Shown in pieces: positions 25,542-38,162 of a stretch of DNA of 61,155 nt (position 1 is its first letter; every line of letters begins with the position of its first letter). The stretch comes from Paracoccaceae bacterium. GTDB taxonomy: Bacteria; Pseudomonadota; Alphaproteobacteria; Rhodobacterales; Rhodobacteraceae. Location: assembly GCA_009773375.1 (NCBI GenBank), contig WRPH01000022.1, positions 1 to 61,155 on the forward strand. Direction: 5' to 3'. Made by a program: the position numbers and the translations under genes. The notes beneath the pieces were generated by a model, which made no database searches, had not been told where the DNA came from, and saw nothing but the letters and a program-made list of their open reading frames with translations.

Positions 25542-26792
25542 TCAGTCCAGCACCACCAGCGCATGCCGTTTCTTGCCAGCGGTCAGCTTCAACGGCTCGA
25601 TCAGCATGCTGGCACCGATCCGCAGGCCGGCATCGCTGACGATTTCGTCATTCATCCGCGCCCCACCTTCGAGGATCAGCCGCTTGGCATCCTTGCCGGT
25701 CGCGGCCAAGCCCGCACGCACGAACAGCTGCACGATGCCCAAGCCATCGGTCATTTCCGCAGCCGAGACTTTCAGTGTCGGCAGATCATCGCCCACGCCA
25801 CCCTTTTCGAACACTTCGCGCGCCGTGGCTTCCGCCGCCGCCGCCGCCTCCGCGCCGTGCAGCAGGGTCGTCACCGCATTGGCCAGCACGATCTTGGCGC
25901 TGTTGATCTCTGATCCGGCCAGCGCGCCCAGACGGTCGCATTCCTCCAGCGGCAGTTCGGTGTAAAGCTTCAGGAAGCGCCCGACATCGGCATCGGTGGT
26001 GTTGCGCCAGAACTGCCAGAATTCGTAGGGCGAATACATGTCGGCATTCAGCCAGACCGCGCCCGACTGCGATTTGCCCATCTTCTTGCCGTCGCTGGTG
26101 GTCAGCAAGGGCGAGGTCAGCCCGTAAACCTCGTGGTCGATCACCCGGCGCGTCAGATCGACGCCGTTGACGATATTGCCCCACTGATCCGATCCGCCCA
26201 TCTGCACAAGGCAGCCGTAGCGGCGGTTCAGTTCAAGGAAATCATAGGCTTGCAGGATCATGTAGTTGAATTCGAGGAAGCTCAGCGACTGCTCGCGGTC
26301 CAGCCGCGATTTCACGCTCTCAAACGACAGCATGCGGTTGACGCTGAAATGCCGGCCAATGTCGCGCAGGAAGCCAAGGTAGTTCAGATCATCCAGCCAT
26401 TCGGCATTGTTGACCATCACCGCATCGGTCGGCCCGTCGCCAAAGCTGACATAGGGCGAAAACGCCCGCTTGATCCCGGCGATATTGTCATCAATCTGCG
26501 CGTCGGTCAGCAAAGGCCGCTCATCGGCGCGAAAGCTCGGGTCGCCCACCTTGGTGGTGCCGCCGCCCATCAACACGATCGGCTTGCCGCCGGTCTTCTG
26601 CAACCAGCGCAGCATCATGATCTGGATCAGACTGCCTACATGCAACGACTTCGCCGTCGCATCAAAGCCGATATAGCCCGGCACGATCCCCTTGACCAAA
26701 GCCTCGTCAAGCGCCTGATAATCCGTGCAATCGGCGAGAAAGCCGCGGGTCATCATCACGCGCATGAAATCAGATTTCGGGTGGTAGGTCAT
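25542..26792 (-). CDS. tyrS: Tyrosyl-tRNA synthetase
   Basis: This 416-residue class I synthetase charges tRNA-Tyr. It has [17 protein letters not shown] (HIGH-like HVGS), the tyrosine pocket [34 protein letters not shown] and the KMSKS-like [11 protein letters not shown]. The C-terminal S4 RNA-binding domain is [17 protein letters not shown] chose ATG 26792 ([13 protein letters not shown]); the much longer open frame upstream is antisense to anmK. Confidence 0.95.
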   Translation of the reverse strand: MTYHPKSDFMRVMMTRGFLADCTDYQALDEALVKGIVPGYIGFDATAKSLHVGSLIQIMMLRWLQKTGGKPIVLMGGGTTKVGDPSFRADERPLLTDAQIDDNIAGIKRAFSPYVSFGDGPTDAVMVNNAEWLDDLNYLGFLRDIGRHFSVNRMLSFESVKSRLDREQSLSFLEFNYMILQAYDFLELNRRYGCLVQMGGSDQWGNIVNGVDLTRRVIDHEVYGLTSPLLTTSDGKKMGKSQSGAVWLNADMYSPYEFWQFWRNTTDADVGRFLKLYTELPLEECDRLGALAGSEINSAKIVLANAVTTLLHGAEAAAAAEATAREVFEKGGVGDDLPTLKVSAAEMTDGLGIVQLFVRAGLAATGKDAKRLILEGGARMNDEIVSDAGLRIGASMLIEPLKLTAGKKRHALVVLD

Positions 26793-26849
26793 GGCACACT
26801 CATGCTTTAAGGTGCGGGTGGTATAGCGGGCGAGGGGGCCAAGGGGAAG

Positions 26850-27944
26850 ATGGCGAAACAGGGTCCTTCCTGGGTTCTTGGCACAATGTCCGGCACCTCG
26901 CTGGATGGGGTCGATGCCGCCATGCTGCGCACTGACGGCCATGTGATTCTGGAATTCGGCCCGCACGCCTACCGCCCCTATAGTGCCGCCGAACAGGCGA
27001 CCATCCGCAAGGCTTTCGGCCAATGGCCGGGCGATCCCGATGTCGCCGCCGCAGCCGAGGTGGTGGAAACTGCCCACGCCGAACTGCTGTCGCGCTTTTC
27101 GGGGGCCGAGATGATCGGCTTCCACGGCCAGACCCTCGCCCACGATCCCGCGCAGGGCCGCACGCATCAGGCTGGCAACGGCGCGCTGCTGGCCGAGGCG
27201 CTGAACCTGCCCGTGGTCTGGGATTTCCGCTCGAACGATGTGCAGATGGGCGGGCAGGGCGCGCCCCTCGCTCCGTTCTTCCACTTCGCCTGCGCCAAAT
27301 GGATCAAAGCCTCCGACCCCCTCGCCATCCTCAACCTCGGTGGCGTCGGCAATATCACCTGGATCGATCCCAGCCAGCCCAGCCCGGAAACCCCCGGCGC
27401 TTTGCTGGCCTTCGATACCGGCCCGGCCAACGCCCCGATCAACGACCTGATGCAGATCCGGCTGGGCCTGGCGCAAGACGAGGGCGGCAGCCTCGCCGCC
27501 ACAGGCCGCAGCGACGAGGCCTTGGTGAAAGCCTTCCTCGCCCAGCCGTATTTCTACAAGATCCCGCCCAAATCACTGGACCGCAACGATTTTCGTGCCT
27601 TCTTCAAGAAGACCCACCGCCTGTCCAACGCCGATGCCGCAGCCACCCTGACCGCCATCGCCGCCGCTTGTGTTGCCAAAGCCACCGAGCATTTCCCCAA
27701 GCCGATCACCCGCCTGCTGGTCGCCGGTGGCGGTCGCCACAACGCCACGCTGATGACGCAACTCCGCCAGCGCCTCGCCTGCCCGGTAGACCCCATCGAG
27801 TCCGTCACCCTGAACGGCGACATGCTGGAAGCGCAAGCCTTCGCCTACCTCGCCGCCCGCGTGGCTTGCGGCCTGCCGACATCCTGCCCCAGCACCACCG
27901 GCGTTCCGGCAGCCATCGGCGGCGGCCAGATCAGTCGTCGCTAA
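26850..27944 (+). CDS. anmK: Anhydro-N-acetylmuramic acid kinase
   Basis: This 364-residue AnmK phosphorylates and opens 1,6-anhydroMurNAc, feeding cell-wall recycling. Signatures are [16 protein letters not shown] at the N-terminus, [38 protein letters not shown] and [13 protein letters not shown]. It is divergent from tyrS with a 57-bp gap. It ends in a convergent arrangement with the RarD-like gene. Confidence 0.94.
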   Translation: MAKQGPSWVLGTMSGTSLDGVDAAMLRTDGHVILEFGPHAYRPYSAAEQATIRKAFGQWPGDPDVAAAAEVVETAHAELLSRFSGAEMIGFHGQTLAHDPAQGRTHQAGNGALLAEALNLPVVWDFRSNDVQMGGQGAPLAPFFHFACAKWIKASDPLAILNLGGVGNITWIDPSQPSPETPGALLAFDTGPANAPINDLMQIRLGLAQDEGGSLAATGRSDEALVKAFLAQPYFYKIPPKSLDRNDFRAFFKKTHRLSNADAAATLTAIAAACVAKATEHFPKPITRLLVAGGGRHNATLMTQLRQRLACPVDPIESVTLNGDMLEAQAFAYLAARVACGLPTSCPSTTGVPAAIGGGQISRR

Positions 27945-27972
27945 ACCTCTAAGATTTATTTAAAATTTGCCA

Positions 27973-27995
27973 TTCATCTTGGCAAAAATATCCCC
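27973..27995. repeat. Intergenic CATCTTGGC-type motif, copy B
   Basis: TTCATCTTGGCAAAAATATCCCC shares the first 18 bases with copy C at 46649. It lies between the convergent anmK and RarD-like genes. Confidence 0.55.
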
Positions 27996-28050
27996 GCCGG
28001 AGGCACCCGCCGCAAAGGCCAGGCCCTCAACTGTCAGGCACAGCGACAAT

Positions 28051-28956
28051 CTACTTCCCCGCCGCCCGTGCTTGCCGCACCATCGACACGGTATAGATCA
28101 CCAGCGCCGCCCAGATCATCGGAAACGCGATCATCCGCGCCCGGCCAAACGGCTCGCCGAACACGAACACAGCGGTCAGGAAAATCATCGTCGGCGCGAT
28201 ATATTGCATGATGCCAATCGTCGACAGCCGCAGCAATTTCGCGCCATTGGCATAGATCATCAGCGGAATCGCCGTCACCAGCCCGCAACACAGCAGCAGC
28301 ACGGTGTCCGATGTCACCCCCGCCATGAAATGGCTGGTCCCGGCGCTTTCGGCCCAGATCACATAACCAATCGCAAACGGCAGCAAGATCAGCACCTCCA
28401 GGAAGAACCCCTGATTTGGCCCGATCGGCAGCGATTTCTTCAGATAGGCATAGAACCCCCAGGTCACCGTCAGCCCCAGCGCCGCCCAAGGCAGTTTCCC
28501 GGCCTCAAAAGTCAGAATCGCCACCGCCAGCGCCGCCAGCGCAATCGCCCATTTCTGCGATACACTCAGCCGCTCGCCCAACAACACCGCGCCCAGAAAC
28601 ACCGAGAACAACGGGTTGATGTAATAGCCCAAGGCGGCATCCAGCGCATGGCCCGCGCCAATCGACCAGACATAAATCCCCCAGTTCACCGTGATCAGCG
28701 CCGCCGTTGCCAAAGCCATCAGCAGCATTTTCGGCGTGCGCAGCGCCAGCATCAGATCGCCGGTCCGCCCCGTCGCCCACAGCACCGCGCCCGCAATCGG
28801 AATCGACCAGATCACCCGATGCGCGATCACCTCGGCGGGCGAAATATGCGCCAGCGCCTTCATGAAGATCGGCAAAAATCCCCAAAGCAGGTAGGCCGTC
28901 AGCGCAAAGCCGAAACCGCGCAGCGAGTCTTCGTTCTTTTGGGGTAGGGTGCTCAT
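28051..28956 (-). CDS. rarD: RarD-type EamA-family permease
   Basis: This 301-residue integral membrane protein has about ten hydrophobic segments in two EamA repeats. The N-terminal LTAYLLWGFLPIFMKALAHISP and EVIAHRVIWSIP are typical of the RarD subfamily, as is the second-half NQGFFLEVLILLPFAIGYV. Substrates of RarD proteins are not established; names linking it to chloramphenicol are historical. An SD is not obvious before the ATG at 28956. Confidence 0.88.
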   Translation of the reverse strand: MSTLPQKNEDSLRGFGFALTAYLLWGFLPIFMKALAHISPAEVIAHRVIWSIPIAGAVLWATGRTGDLMLALRTPKMLLMALATAALITVNWGIYVWSIGAGHALDAALGYYINPLFSVFLGAVLLGERLSVSQKWAIALAALAVAILTFEAGKLPWAALGLTVTWGFYAYLKKSLPIGPNQGFFLEVLILLPFAIGYVIWAESAGTSHFMAGVTSDTVLLLCCGLVTAIPLMIYANGAKLLRLSTIGIMQYIAPTMIFLTAVFVFGEPFGRARMIAFPMIWAALVIYTVSMVRQARAAGK

Positions 28957-29007
28957 ACCCCCTCCTACCGCCGCGCCCGCAGCACCGCCACGGCAATCTT
29001 GTAACGG

Positions 29008-29892
29008 TTACATTCGCCGCGACAGGTAGGCTTTGGTAAACGCCGCATAGCCGTCGGCGGTCACCCGCAACTCTGCCTTCATCAGCCGGTGCAACTGCGG
29101 CAACTGGTGAAACGGCACCGCAGGATGGACGTGATGTTCAACGTGATAGGGCATGTTCCAGGCCAGAAACCGCACCGCAGCCGTGGTAAACGTCGTGCGG
29201 GTATTTTCAAACATGTTCGCCACCTGCGGGCAGTCGCCATGCTCGGCCAGCAGGTAAAGCCGCAGCGCCGGTTGCCCCAGCAAGACCGGCACAAGCCAGA
29301 CCCACAGCAGCAGCGGTGACCACAGCAGGCTGACGCCCACCAGCGCATAGCCCGCCAGCATCCAGCGCGCCTCGGCGATGATCCGGGGCAGGGCCGGGCT
29401 TGGCAGATAGTCGGCCCCGGCCCGCCCGCGCGCCAGATCATTCAGCAGCCGCACTTCCGCGATCCAATACGGCAGGCCCGAGACATGCCAGACCCATGCC
29501 TTCAGCGTCGCAGGCTTCTCCCCCGCCAGTTCCGGGTCTTTGCCGGCGATATTGGTCCAGCGGTGATGCGCCAGATGAAAATAGCGAAACCACTGAAACG
29601 GCAGCAGCAGCAGAAAGCCGCAAAGATGCCCGACCGCTTCGTTCAGCCGTTCCGAGGCGAACGGGGTTTTGTGCGTCGCCTCATGTTCCAGCGTGAACAG
29701 GAAGATGATCAGCACGCCCTGCACCGGCAGCAGCAGCGGCCAGCCCGGCACATGCGCCGCAATCAGCGCGCCGCAAATCGCAATGGCCGCCAGATGCCCG
29801 GCCAGATGCCACAGCCCCGCGCTGTCGGATTTTGCCGTCAGGCTGGCCTTGGTTGCGGCGGGCAAGGCGTGCAGAAAATCCCGGTGATCCAT
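29008..29892 (-). CDS. Fatty acid desaturase family protein
   Basis: This 294-residue membrane-bound di-iron desaturase has three His boxes: HEATHKTPF, HLAHHRW and HVEHHVHP. Several hydrophobic segments surround them (IAICGALIAAHVPGWPLLLP). It could desaturate acyl chains or hydroxylate lipid-like substrates; the exact reaction cannot be told from sequence. It is divergent from the FAD oxidoreductase gene with a 156-bp gap between them. Confidence 0.88.
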   Translation of the reverse strand: MDHRDFLHALPAATKASLTAKSDSAGLWHLAGHLAAIAICGALIAAHVPGWPLLLPVQGVLIIFLFTLEHEATHKTPFASERLNEAVGHLCGFLLLLPFQWFRYFHLAHHRWTNIAGKDPELAGEKPATLKAWVWHVSGLPYWIAEVRLLNDLARGRAGADYLPSPALPRIIAEARWMLAGYALVGVSLLWSPLLLWVWLVPVLLGQPALRLYLLAEHGDCPQVANMFENTRTTFTTAAVRFLAWNMPYHVEHHVHPAVPFHQLPQLHRLMKAELRVTADGYAAFTKAYLSRRM

Positions 29893-29967
29893 CGCTGTCC
29901 TCGCTCAAAGGTTAAGGCTTGGTGAATGCAGCCGTGTAACCCATTGATTTATCATAAGCCAAAACCC

Positions 29968-29981
29968 GTCCACACGCGGAC
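29968..29981. repeat. GTCCAC-type palindrome, copy 2
   Basis: GTCCACACGCGGAC closely resembles the perfect palindrome GTCCACGCGTGGAC at 547-560 (12 of 14 bases equal). It lies in the divergent promoter region of the desaturase and FAD oxidoreductase genes. Confidence 0.5.
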
Positions 29982-30048
29982 AGCCGCGAAACCGACTTCC
30001 CGAACCCGCCCCGGCGTGCCATCCTGACTGAAAATCGAACGGGGTGCC

Positions 30049-31116
30049 ATGCCGCAAACCATCAATATCATCGGTGCCGGGGTGATCGGCGCCAGCCTTG
30101 CTTTTCATCTTGGCCGGGCCGGGGCAAACGTGACGGTATTCGAGGCCGCCAAGCCCGCCGCCGCCGCTTCGGGCAACAGTTTTGGCTGGATCAACGCCAG
30201 CTTCTACGCCAGCCCCGCGCACCACCGCCTGCGGGCAGCAGCTATCGCGGCGCATCACCGGCTGACCACGCTGCTGCCCGACCCGGCCCCGAACTGGCAG
30301 GGCTGCCTCTGGTTCGAAGATGATGCAGCCCTCGATCAGATGGCCGCCGATCTGGCTGCGCTGGATTACCCGGTTGAACCCCTGACCCAAGCCCAGATCG
30401 CCGCCGCCGAGCCGCAGCTTGCCAACCCGCCCGCCCGCGCCCTGCGCTTTCCTTCCGAAGGGGCCACCGACGCCGCAGCCCTGACCCGCGCCCTGCTGGC
30501 CGCTTCCGGCGCGCGGGTGCTGGCGGGGCTGGCGGTGAAAACCCTGATCAATACGGCGGGCCAGATCACCGGGCTGCGCAGCCCAATCGGGCCGTTTCTG
30601 GCCGATCACACCATCCTCGCCGCAGGCACCGGCACGCCTGCGTTGCTGGCCCCGCTTGGCCTGCACCTGCCGATGCTGACCCGCCCCGGCCTGATCCTGC
30701 ACACAGACCCCGTGCCGTGGCGGCTGCATCACATCCTCGCCACGCCCCGGCACGAAATCCGCCAAGACCCGACCGGCCGCCTGATCGCGCCCGCCGCCAC
30801 CAACCATCAGGCCGACAGCGCCGAAACCGTGCCGGACCCGCAAGCCGCGACCGCCGCTACGCTGACCCAGCTTCGCACCCTGTTTGCCGACCCGCAGATC
30901 ACGCTGCAAAGCAGCGCCATCGGCTACCGCCCGGTGCCGGGTAACGGCTTGCCGGTGGTCGGGCAGGTGCTGCCGGGGCTGAGTGTTGCGGTGATGCATT
31001 CCGGCGTCACCCTCGCGCCCCTGATCGGCGAGGCTTTGGCCGCCGAAATTGCCGGGCAGGGTGAGGCACCGCTTCTGGCCGACTTCCGCCCCGCGCGGCT
31101 GCTGACCGCGCTCTAA
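30049..31116 (+). CDS. FAD-dependent oxidoreductase (DAO family)
   Basis: This 355-residue flavoprotein of the D-amino-acid oxidase/glycine oxidase fold begins with the dinucleotide-binding motif INIIGAGVIGASLAFHL and FEAAKPAAAASGNSFGWIN. The C-terminal region (YRPVPGNGLPVVGQV, then VMHSGVTLAPLIGEALA) completes the FAD site. It probably oxidises an amine or amino acid; the substrate is not evident and no metabolic partner is adjacent. Confidence 0.86.
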   Translation: MPQTINIIGAGVIGASLAFHLGRAGANVTVFEAAKPAAAASGNSFGWINASFYASPAHHRLRAAAIAAHHRLTTLLPDPAPNWQGCLWFEDDAALDQMAADLAALDYPVEPLTQAQIAAAEPQLANPPARALRFPSEGATDAAALTRALLAASGARVLAGLAVKTLINTAGQITGLRSPIGPFLADHTILAAGTGTPALLAPLGLHLPMLTRPGLILHTDPVPWRLHHILATPRHEIRQDPTGRLIAPAATNHQADSAETVPDPQAATAATLTQLRTLFADPQITLQSSAIGYRPVPGNGLPVVGQVLPGLSVAVMHSGVTLAPLIGEALAAEIAGQGEAPLLADFRPARLLTAL

Positions 31117-31121
31117 GCCCC

Positions 31122-31160
31122 AAAAGAAAACCCCACGCAAAGCAGATGCCTTGCGTGGGG
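31122..31160 (-). terminator. Terminator after enolase
   Basis: CCCCACGCAA/TTGCGTGGGG is a perfect 10-bp stem with a 10-nt loop. On the minus strand it is followed by TTTTCTTTT, a strong terminator for eno; it can also stop the convergent oxidoreductase transcript. Confidence 0.88.
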
Positions 31161-31184
31161 AAAAGGTCGCTTCAGCTGATCAGA

Positions 31185-33400
<2,216 letters not shown>

Positions 33401-33403
33401 ATG

Positions 33404-33829
33404 CTATTCCTTCGCGTTCGGGCTTTTCTTGATCGGAACTCCCAACAGCTCCAACCGGTGCCCGATCAGCCGGTAGCCCAGCCGGGCCGCGATGCGATCT
33501 TGCAGGGCCTCGATTTCCGGATCAACGAATTCAATGACTTGCCCGGTGTTTACATCGATCAGATGGTCGTGGTGATCGCGCTCGGCGTCTTCATACCGCG
33601 CGCGGCCATCGCCGAACTCCAGCTTGTCGAGCAGGCCGGCTTCCTCGAACAGCTTGACGCTGCGATAGACCGTGGCCAGCGAAATCCGCGGATCCACTTT
33701 GATGGCGCGGGCATAAAGTTCTTCCACATCCGGGTGATCGACCGCTTCAAAAATCACCCGCGCCACGACCCGGCGCTGCTCGGTCATGCGCAGGCCTTTG
33801 GCGACGCCGCGTGCAATCAGGTCTGACAT
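33404..33829 (-). CDS. fur: Fur-family metalloregulator (Fur/Mur type)
   Basis: This 141-residue Fur-superfamily repressor has a winged-helix N-terminus (MTEQRRVVARVIFEA, then ISLATVYRSVKLFEEAGL) and the metal-binding dimer domain with HHDHLIDVNTGQVIEF. The HHDH motif and the Asp/Glu ligands for the regulatory metal are present. It fits the alphaproteobacterial Fur/Mur branch better than Irr, but that choice is from memory of the family. Targets would be iron or manganese genes. Confidence 0.88.
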   Translation of the reverse strand: MSDLIARGVAKGLRMTEQRRVVARVIFEAVDHPDVEELYARAIKVDPRISLATVYRSVKLFEEAGLLDKLEFGDGRARYEDAERDHHDHLIDVNTGQVIEFVDPEIEALQDRIAARLGYRLIGHRLELLGVPIKKSPNAKE

Positions 33830-33962
33830 GGGGCAGGCTCCGTCCTCTCTGGTGATTTGGCTTTACGGGAAAGCCCAAAATGCTGCCAGCAGTTTCGCTG
33901 AAATGCCGCCGCATAGGCAATGTTGCAACAGCAGGCGGACGGGCTGCGGGAATCGGCCGGGC

Positions 33963-34137
33963 GTCACGCTGGCGGGCCTGGCGTTTATCCACAGCCTGTG
34001 GAGGAATCGCCGTGTTGCAGCGAAATCTGAACCAAATGCGCCAAAGGTGCTGCGCCGCTTGGGTTTTCGACCCAGTTGCGACGCCACTTCAAGCCGAACC
34101 ACAACGATTTGGCATCCGCAAGGTCACGCTGGCGGGC
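33963..34137 (+). repeat. 15-bp direct repeat upstream of nrdJ
   Basis: GTCACGCTGGCGGGC occurs exactly at 33963-33977 and 34123-34137, 160 bp apart. Its role is unknown. Confidence 0.5.
33985..33993 (+). promoter_or_regulatory. DnaA box
   Basis: TTATCCACA is a perfect consensus DnaA box. Only one is visible, so this is not an origin; DnaA is known to tune ribonucleotide reductase genes in some bacteria, which would suit the nrdJ upstream position. Confidence 0.45.
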
Positions 34138-34167
34138 TGCCACTTGTAGATCGGCCCTGCAGGTCAA

Positions 34168-34183
34168 GCACAAAATGTAGTGT
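34168..34183. promoter_or_regulatory. Putative NrdR box 1
   Basis: GCACAAAATGTAGTGT matches the NrdR consensus ACACWATATATWGTGT at 13 of 16 positions. NrdR represses ribonucleotide reductase genes in response to the ATP/dATP state (family knowledge). Confidence 0.6.
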
Positions 34184-34249
34184 ATAACTCTAAAATATTC
34201 GTTGATGCGGCCCACAATTTGCGACAGTTTGACGACGCGACGACCGAAG

Positions 34250-34265
34250 CCACTAGATGTAGTGG
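34250..34265. promoter_or_regulatory. Putative NrdR box 2
   Basis: CCACTAGATGTAGTGG matches the NrdR consensus at 12 of 16 positions and is itself a near-perfect palindrome. It begins 82 bp after box 1, close to a whole number of helical turns but wider than the usual spacing of paired NrdR boxes. Confidence 0.55.
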
Positions 34266-34402
34266 TTGGGCGGGCTGCTTGTTGCATTCAGATCATCACC
34301 CGGGCCTTGCAGGCCAAAAGGGTATCGGATGCTGGCAGGCGGGGCGCAGGACGGGGACACAGACGCGGCTTTAGAGAAACCGCGCGAAAATGGGACAGGC
34401 AG

Positions 34403-37400
34403 ATGAAAATCGAGCGGAAGTTGACCACCGAAGCCAGCGGTGCCTATGGCGCTATGGCGTTTTCGACCACGACGTCGGAAATCCGCAATCCTGATGGCAA
34501 GGTGGTGTTCCGCAACGAGGCCGTCGAAGTGCCGCAAGGCTGGAGCCAGGTCGCCTCCGACGTTTTGGCGCAGAAATACTTCCGCAAGGCTGGCATCCCC
34601 GCACGGCTGAAAAAGGTCCGCGAAAAGGACGTGCCGAAGTTCCTGTGGCGGTCTGTTCCCGATGAAGACGCGCTGGCGCAACTGCCTGCCGATTCGCGCA
34701 TGATGGGGGAAACCAGCGCCAAGCAGGTGTTTGACCGTCTGGCCGGGGCTTGGGCCTATTGGGGTTGGAAGGGTGGTTATTTCACCACCGAATCCGACGC
34801 CCGCGCCTATTATGACGAGATGCGCTTCATGTTGGCCCGGCAGATGGCGGCGCCGAACAGCCCGCAGTGGTTCAACACCGGCCTGCATTGGGCTTACGGC
34901 ATCGACGGCCCGTCGCAGGGGCATTACTACGTTGACCACCAGACCGGTGTGTTGACCAAATCCACCAGCGCCTATGAACACCCCCAGCCGCACGCCTGCT
35001 TTATCCAGTCGGTGAAGGATGATCTGGTTGGTGATGGCGGCATCATGGATCTGTGGGTGCGCGAGGCGCGGCTGTTCAAATATGGCTCGGGCACCGGCAC
35101 CAACTTCTCGTCGCTTCGCGGCGAGGGCGAGAAACTGTCGGGCGGCGGCAAATCTTCCGGCCTGATGGGCTTTCTGAAAATCGGCGACCGGGCTGCGGGG
35201 GCGATCAAATCCGGCGGCACCACCCGCCGGGCGGCCAAGATGGTGATCTGCGACATGGATCACCCCGACGTCGAGGCTTTCGTGAACTGGAAGGTGATCG
35301 AGGAACAGAAGGTTGCCTCGCTGGTTGCCGGTTCCAAGGTGCATGAGCTGAAACTGAACGAGATTTTCACGGCAATCCGTCAATGGGACGGCTCGGCGGA
35401 AGACTCGGTTGATCCGGCCAAGAATCCGGCGCTGAAAGCGGCGATCAAATCGGCCAAAAAGGCGATGATCCCCGACACCTACACCAACCGCATCCTGCAA
35501 TACGCCAAGCAGGGCTTCACCAGCATCGAATTCCCCACCTATGATGTGGATTGGGATTCCGAAGCCTATATCACTGTATCGGGCCAGAACTCGAACAACT
35601 CGGTCCGCGTGACGGATGCCTTCCTGACCGCGGTGAAGGATGATGCCGATTGGGCGCTGATCCGCCGCACCGATGGCAAGACCGCCAAGACCGTCAAGGC
35701 GCGCGATCTTTGGGATCAGGTTGGCCATGCCGCCTGGGCCTGCGCCGATCCGGGCATCCAGTTTCACGACACCGTCAACGCCTGGCATACCTGCCCGGAA
35801 GATGGCGCGATCCGGGGGTCGAACCCCTGTTCGGAATACATGTTCCTCGACGATACCGCCTGCAATCTGGCGTCGATGAACCTGCTGACCTTCTTTGCCG
35901 ACGGCAAGTTTGATGCCGATGCCTATATCCACGCCACCCGGCTCTGGACGGTGACGCTGGAAATCTCGGTGATGATGGCGCAATTCCCCAGCCAGGAAAT
36001 TGCGCAACTGTCCTATGACTTCCGCACCCTCGGTCTGGGCTATGCCAATATCGGCGGGCTGCTGATGAATATGGGGCTGGGCTATGACTCGGTGCAGGGC
36101 CGCGCCTTCTGCGGCGCGCTGACAGCACTGATGACCGGCGTGACCTATGCCACTTCGGCCGAGATGGCTGCCGAACTGGGGCCGTTCTCGGGTTACGGGC
36201 GCAACGCCCAGCACATGCTGCGCGTTATTCGCAACCACCGCGCTGCCGCCTATGGCAAGACCGAGGGCTATGAAGGCCTGAACGTCAAGCCCGTGCCGCT
36301 GGATGCCGCCAACTGCCCCGACCAAACCCTTGTCACCTTGGCAAAATCGGCTTGGGACGAGGCGCTGACGCTGGGTGAAGCCCACGGCTATCGCAACGCC
36401 CAGACCACCGTGATCGCCCCCACCGGCACCATCGGTCTGGTGATGGATTGCGACACCACCGGCATCGAGCCCGATTTCGCGCTGGTAAAGTTCAAAAAGC
36501 TGGCCGGTGGCGGTTACTTCAAGATCATCAACCAGTCGGTGCCGGCGGCGTTGGAAAAGCTGGGCTACACCACCGCGCAGGCGGCGGAAATGGTGGCTTA
36601 TGCGGTTGGTCACGGCTCCATCGGCAACTGCCCCGGTATCAATACCACCTCGCTGGTCGGCCACGGCTTTGGTCCGCGCGAGCTGGAAAAGATCGAAGGC
36701 GCGCTGCCCTCGGCCTTTGATATCCGTTTCGTGTTCAACCAGTGGACGCTGGGCGAAGATTTCTGCAAGGGCGCGCTTGGCATCCCGGCTGAAAAGCTGA
36801 TGGACCCGACCTTTGATCTGCTGCGCCACCTTGGCTTTACCAAAGCCCAGATCGATGCCGCCAATGACCATGTTTGCGGCACGATGACGCTGGAAGGCGC
36901 ACCGTTCTTGAAGAAAGAGCACTATTCGGTGTTCGATTGCGCCAACCCCTGCGGCAAGACCGGCAAGCGCTATCTGTCGGTGGATAGCCACATTCACATG
37001 ATGGCGGCGGCGCAATCCTTCATCTCGGGGGCGATTTCCAAGACCATCAACATGCCGAACTCGGCCACGATCGAGGAAACGCTGGCGGCTTATGAGCTGT
37101 CGCATTCGCTGGGGATCAAGGCCAACGCGCTCTATCGTGACGGATCAAAGCTGTCGCAGCCCTTGGCCTCGGCCTTGGTGGAAGACGATGAAGAGGCGGA
37201 AGAAATTCTGGCTTCGGGGTCCGCGCAGGAAAAGGCCGCCGTTCTGGCCGAAAAGATCGTCGAGAAGATCATCTACAAGGAAATCATCCGCACCAACCGC
37301 GAAAAGCTGCCCGAGCGTCGCAAGGGCTACACCCAGAAAGCCATCGTCGGTGGCCACAAGGTCTACCTGCGCACCGGCGAATATGGCGATGGCCGCTTGG

Positions 37401-38089
37401 GCGAGATTTTCATCGACATGCACAAGGAAGGTGCGGGCTTCCGCGCCATGATGAACAACTTCGCCATCGCGGTGTCGGTCGGCCTGCAATACGGCGTGCC
37501 GCTGGAAGAGTTTGTTGAAGCCTTCACCTTCACCCGCTTTGAACCGGCAGGCATGGTGCAGGGCAATGACAGCGTGAAAAGCGCCACCTCGATCCTTGAC
37601 TATATCTTCCGCGAACTGGCGATTTCTTATCTCGATCGCACCGATCTGGCGCATGTGAAACCCACTGGTGCCGCGTTTGACGATCTGGGTCGCGGCGATA
37701 ACGAGGGCAAGCGCAACTTCTCGGAAATTTCCGAACAGGCAGCTTCGCGCAGCCTGGAGGTGCTGAAGCAGATTTCCTCGACCGGCTATCTGCGCAAGCG
37801 GCTGCCGTCGGAACTGGTGGTGCTGCAAGGCGGCATGGGGGCGACGGCGCTGGCCAATGGCACCGACCCGGTCTCGGCGCTGAACATGCTGATCCCGGAA
37901 ACCGCCCGGTCAGGCGGCGCGGGGGCAACGGCGCTGTCGTCGGGCACCGTCACCATGGACGCCCGCGTCAAGGCCAAGATGCAAGGCTACGAGGGCGACC
38001 CCTGCGGCGAATGCGGCAACTATACGCTGGTCCGCAACGGCACCTGCATGAAGTGCAACACCTGCGGTGGCACGAGCGGGTGTAGCTGA
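34403..38089 (+). CDS. nrdJ: Vitamin B12-dependent (class II) ribonucleotide reductase
   Basis: This 1228-residue adenosylcobalamin-dependent reductase makes deoxyribonucleotides without oxygen dependence. Features in order: N-terminal domain with [15 protein letters not shown], the fold with [17 protein letters not shown], the catalytic segment [21 protein letters not shown] (thiyl Cys and Glu; quoted in parts as [18 protein letters not shown]), [22 protein letters not shown] (in parts) and a C-terminal zinc-ribbon-like tail with [18 protein letters not shown] and TCGGTSGC, holding the shuttle cysteines. ATG 34403 is chosen by homology. Upstream NrdR-like boxes suggest control by dNTP state. 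Confidence 0.95.
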   Translation: MKIERKLTTEASGAYGAMAFSTTTSEIRNPDGKVVFRNEAVEVPQGWSQVASDVLAQKYFRKAGIPARLKKVREKDVPKFLWRSVPDEDALAQLPADSRMMGETSAKQVFDRLAGAWAYWGWKGGYFTTESDARAYYDEMRFMLARQMAAPNSPQWFNTGLHWAYGIDGPSQGHYYVDHQTGVLTKSTSAYEHPQPHACFIQSVKDDLVGDGGIMDLWVREARLFKYGSGTGTNFSSLRGEGEKLSGGGKSSGLMGFLKIGDRAAGAIKSGGTTRRAAKMVICDMDHPDVEAFVNWKVIEEQKVASLVAGSKVHELKLNEIFTAIRQWDGSAEDSVDPAKNPALKAAIKSAKKAMIPDTYTNRILQYAKQGFTSIEFPTYDVDWDSEAYITVSGQNSNNSVRVTDAFLTAVKDDADWALIRRTDGKTAKTVKARDLWDQVGHAAWACADPGIQFHDTVNAWHTCPEDGAIRGSNPCSEYMFLDDTACNLASMNLLTFFADGKFDADAYIHATRLWTVTLEISVMMAQFPSQEIAQLSYDFRTLGLGYANIGGLLMNMGLGYDSVQGRAFCGALTALMTGVTYATSAEMAAELGPFSGYGRNAQHMLRVIRNHRAAAYGKTEGYEGLNVKPVPLDAANCPDQTLVTLAKSAWDEALTLGEAHGYRNAQTTVIAPTGTIGLVMDCDTTGIEPDFALVKFKKLAGGGYFKIINQSVPAALEKLGYTTAQAAEMVAYAVGHGSIGNCPGINTTSLVGHGFGPRELEKIEGALPSAFDIRFVFNQWTLGEDFCKGALGIPAEKLMDPTFDLLRHLGFTKAQIDAANDHVCGTMTLEGAPFLKKEHYSVFDCANPCGKTGKRYLSVDSHIHMMAAAQSFISGAISKTINMPNSATIEETLAAYELSHSLGIKANALYRDGSKLSQPLASALVEDDEEAEEILASGSAQEKAAVLAEKIVEKIIYKEIIRTNREKLPERRKGYTQKAIVGGHKVYLRTGEYGDGRLGEIFIDMHKEGAGFRAMMNNFAIAVSVGLQYGVPLEEFVEAFTFTRFEPAGMVQGNDSVKSATSILDYIFRELAISYLDRTDLAHVKPTGAAFDDLGRGDNEGKRNFSEISEQAASRSLEVLKQISSTGYLRKRLPSELVVLQGGMGATALANGTDPVSALNMLIPETARSGGAGATALSSGTVTMDARVKAKMQGYEGDPCGECGNYTLVRNGTCMKCNTCGGTSGCS

Positions 38090-38133
38090 AGGAGCTGGGG
38101 CTAAGCCCCGGTCATGACGCTGAAGAACGTTAG

Positions 38134-38162
38134 AAAAGCCCGCGGAAACGAGGGCTTTTTTC
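38134..38162 (+). terminator. Terminator after nrdJ
   Basis: AAAAGCCC pairs with GGGCTTTT around a short GC stem and GAAA loop, followed by TT. It lies 45 bp after the nrdJ stop. Confidence 0.85.

Larger units (their letters stand above)
33830..34402 (+). promoter_or_regulatory. Long gene-free region upstream of nrdJ
   Basis: This 573-bp divergent region between the Fur-family gene and nrdJ holds several signals: a 15-bp direct repeat (33963-33977 and 34123-34137), a perfect DnaA-box TTATCCACA (33985-33993) in the dyad CCACAGCCTGTGG, and two NrdR-box-like sites (34168-34183 and 34250-34265). Short open frames exist but have no SD or recognisable content. I saw no cobalamin riboswitch. Confidence 0.6.

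Noticed and set aside
34141..34402. Cobalamin riboswitch upstream of the B12-dependent reductase
   Set aside because: I looked for the conserved GCCACTG B12-box and the expected core and did not find them; GCCACT at 34249 belongs to the NrdR-like palindrome.
34253..37105. 950-codon open frame antisense to nrdJ
   Set aside because: It is a shadow of a high-GC gene: the plus-strand frame encodes a full NrdJ with all catalytic motifs, and the antisense peptide is His/Arg/Gly-rich without any recognisable domain.
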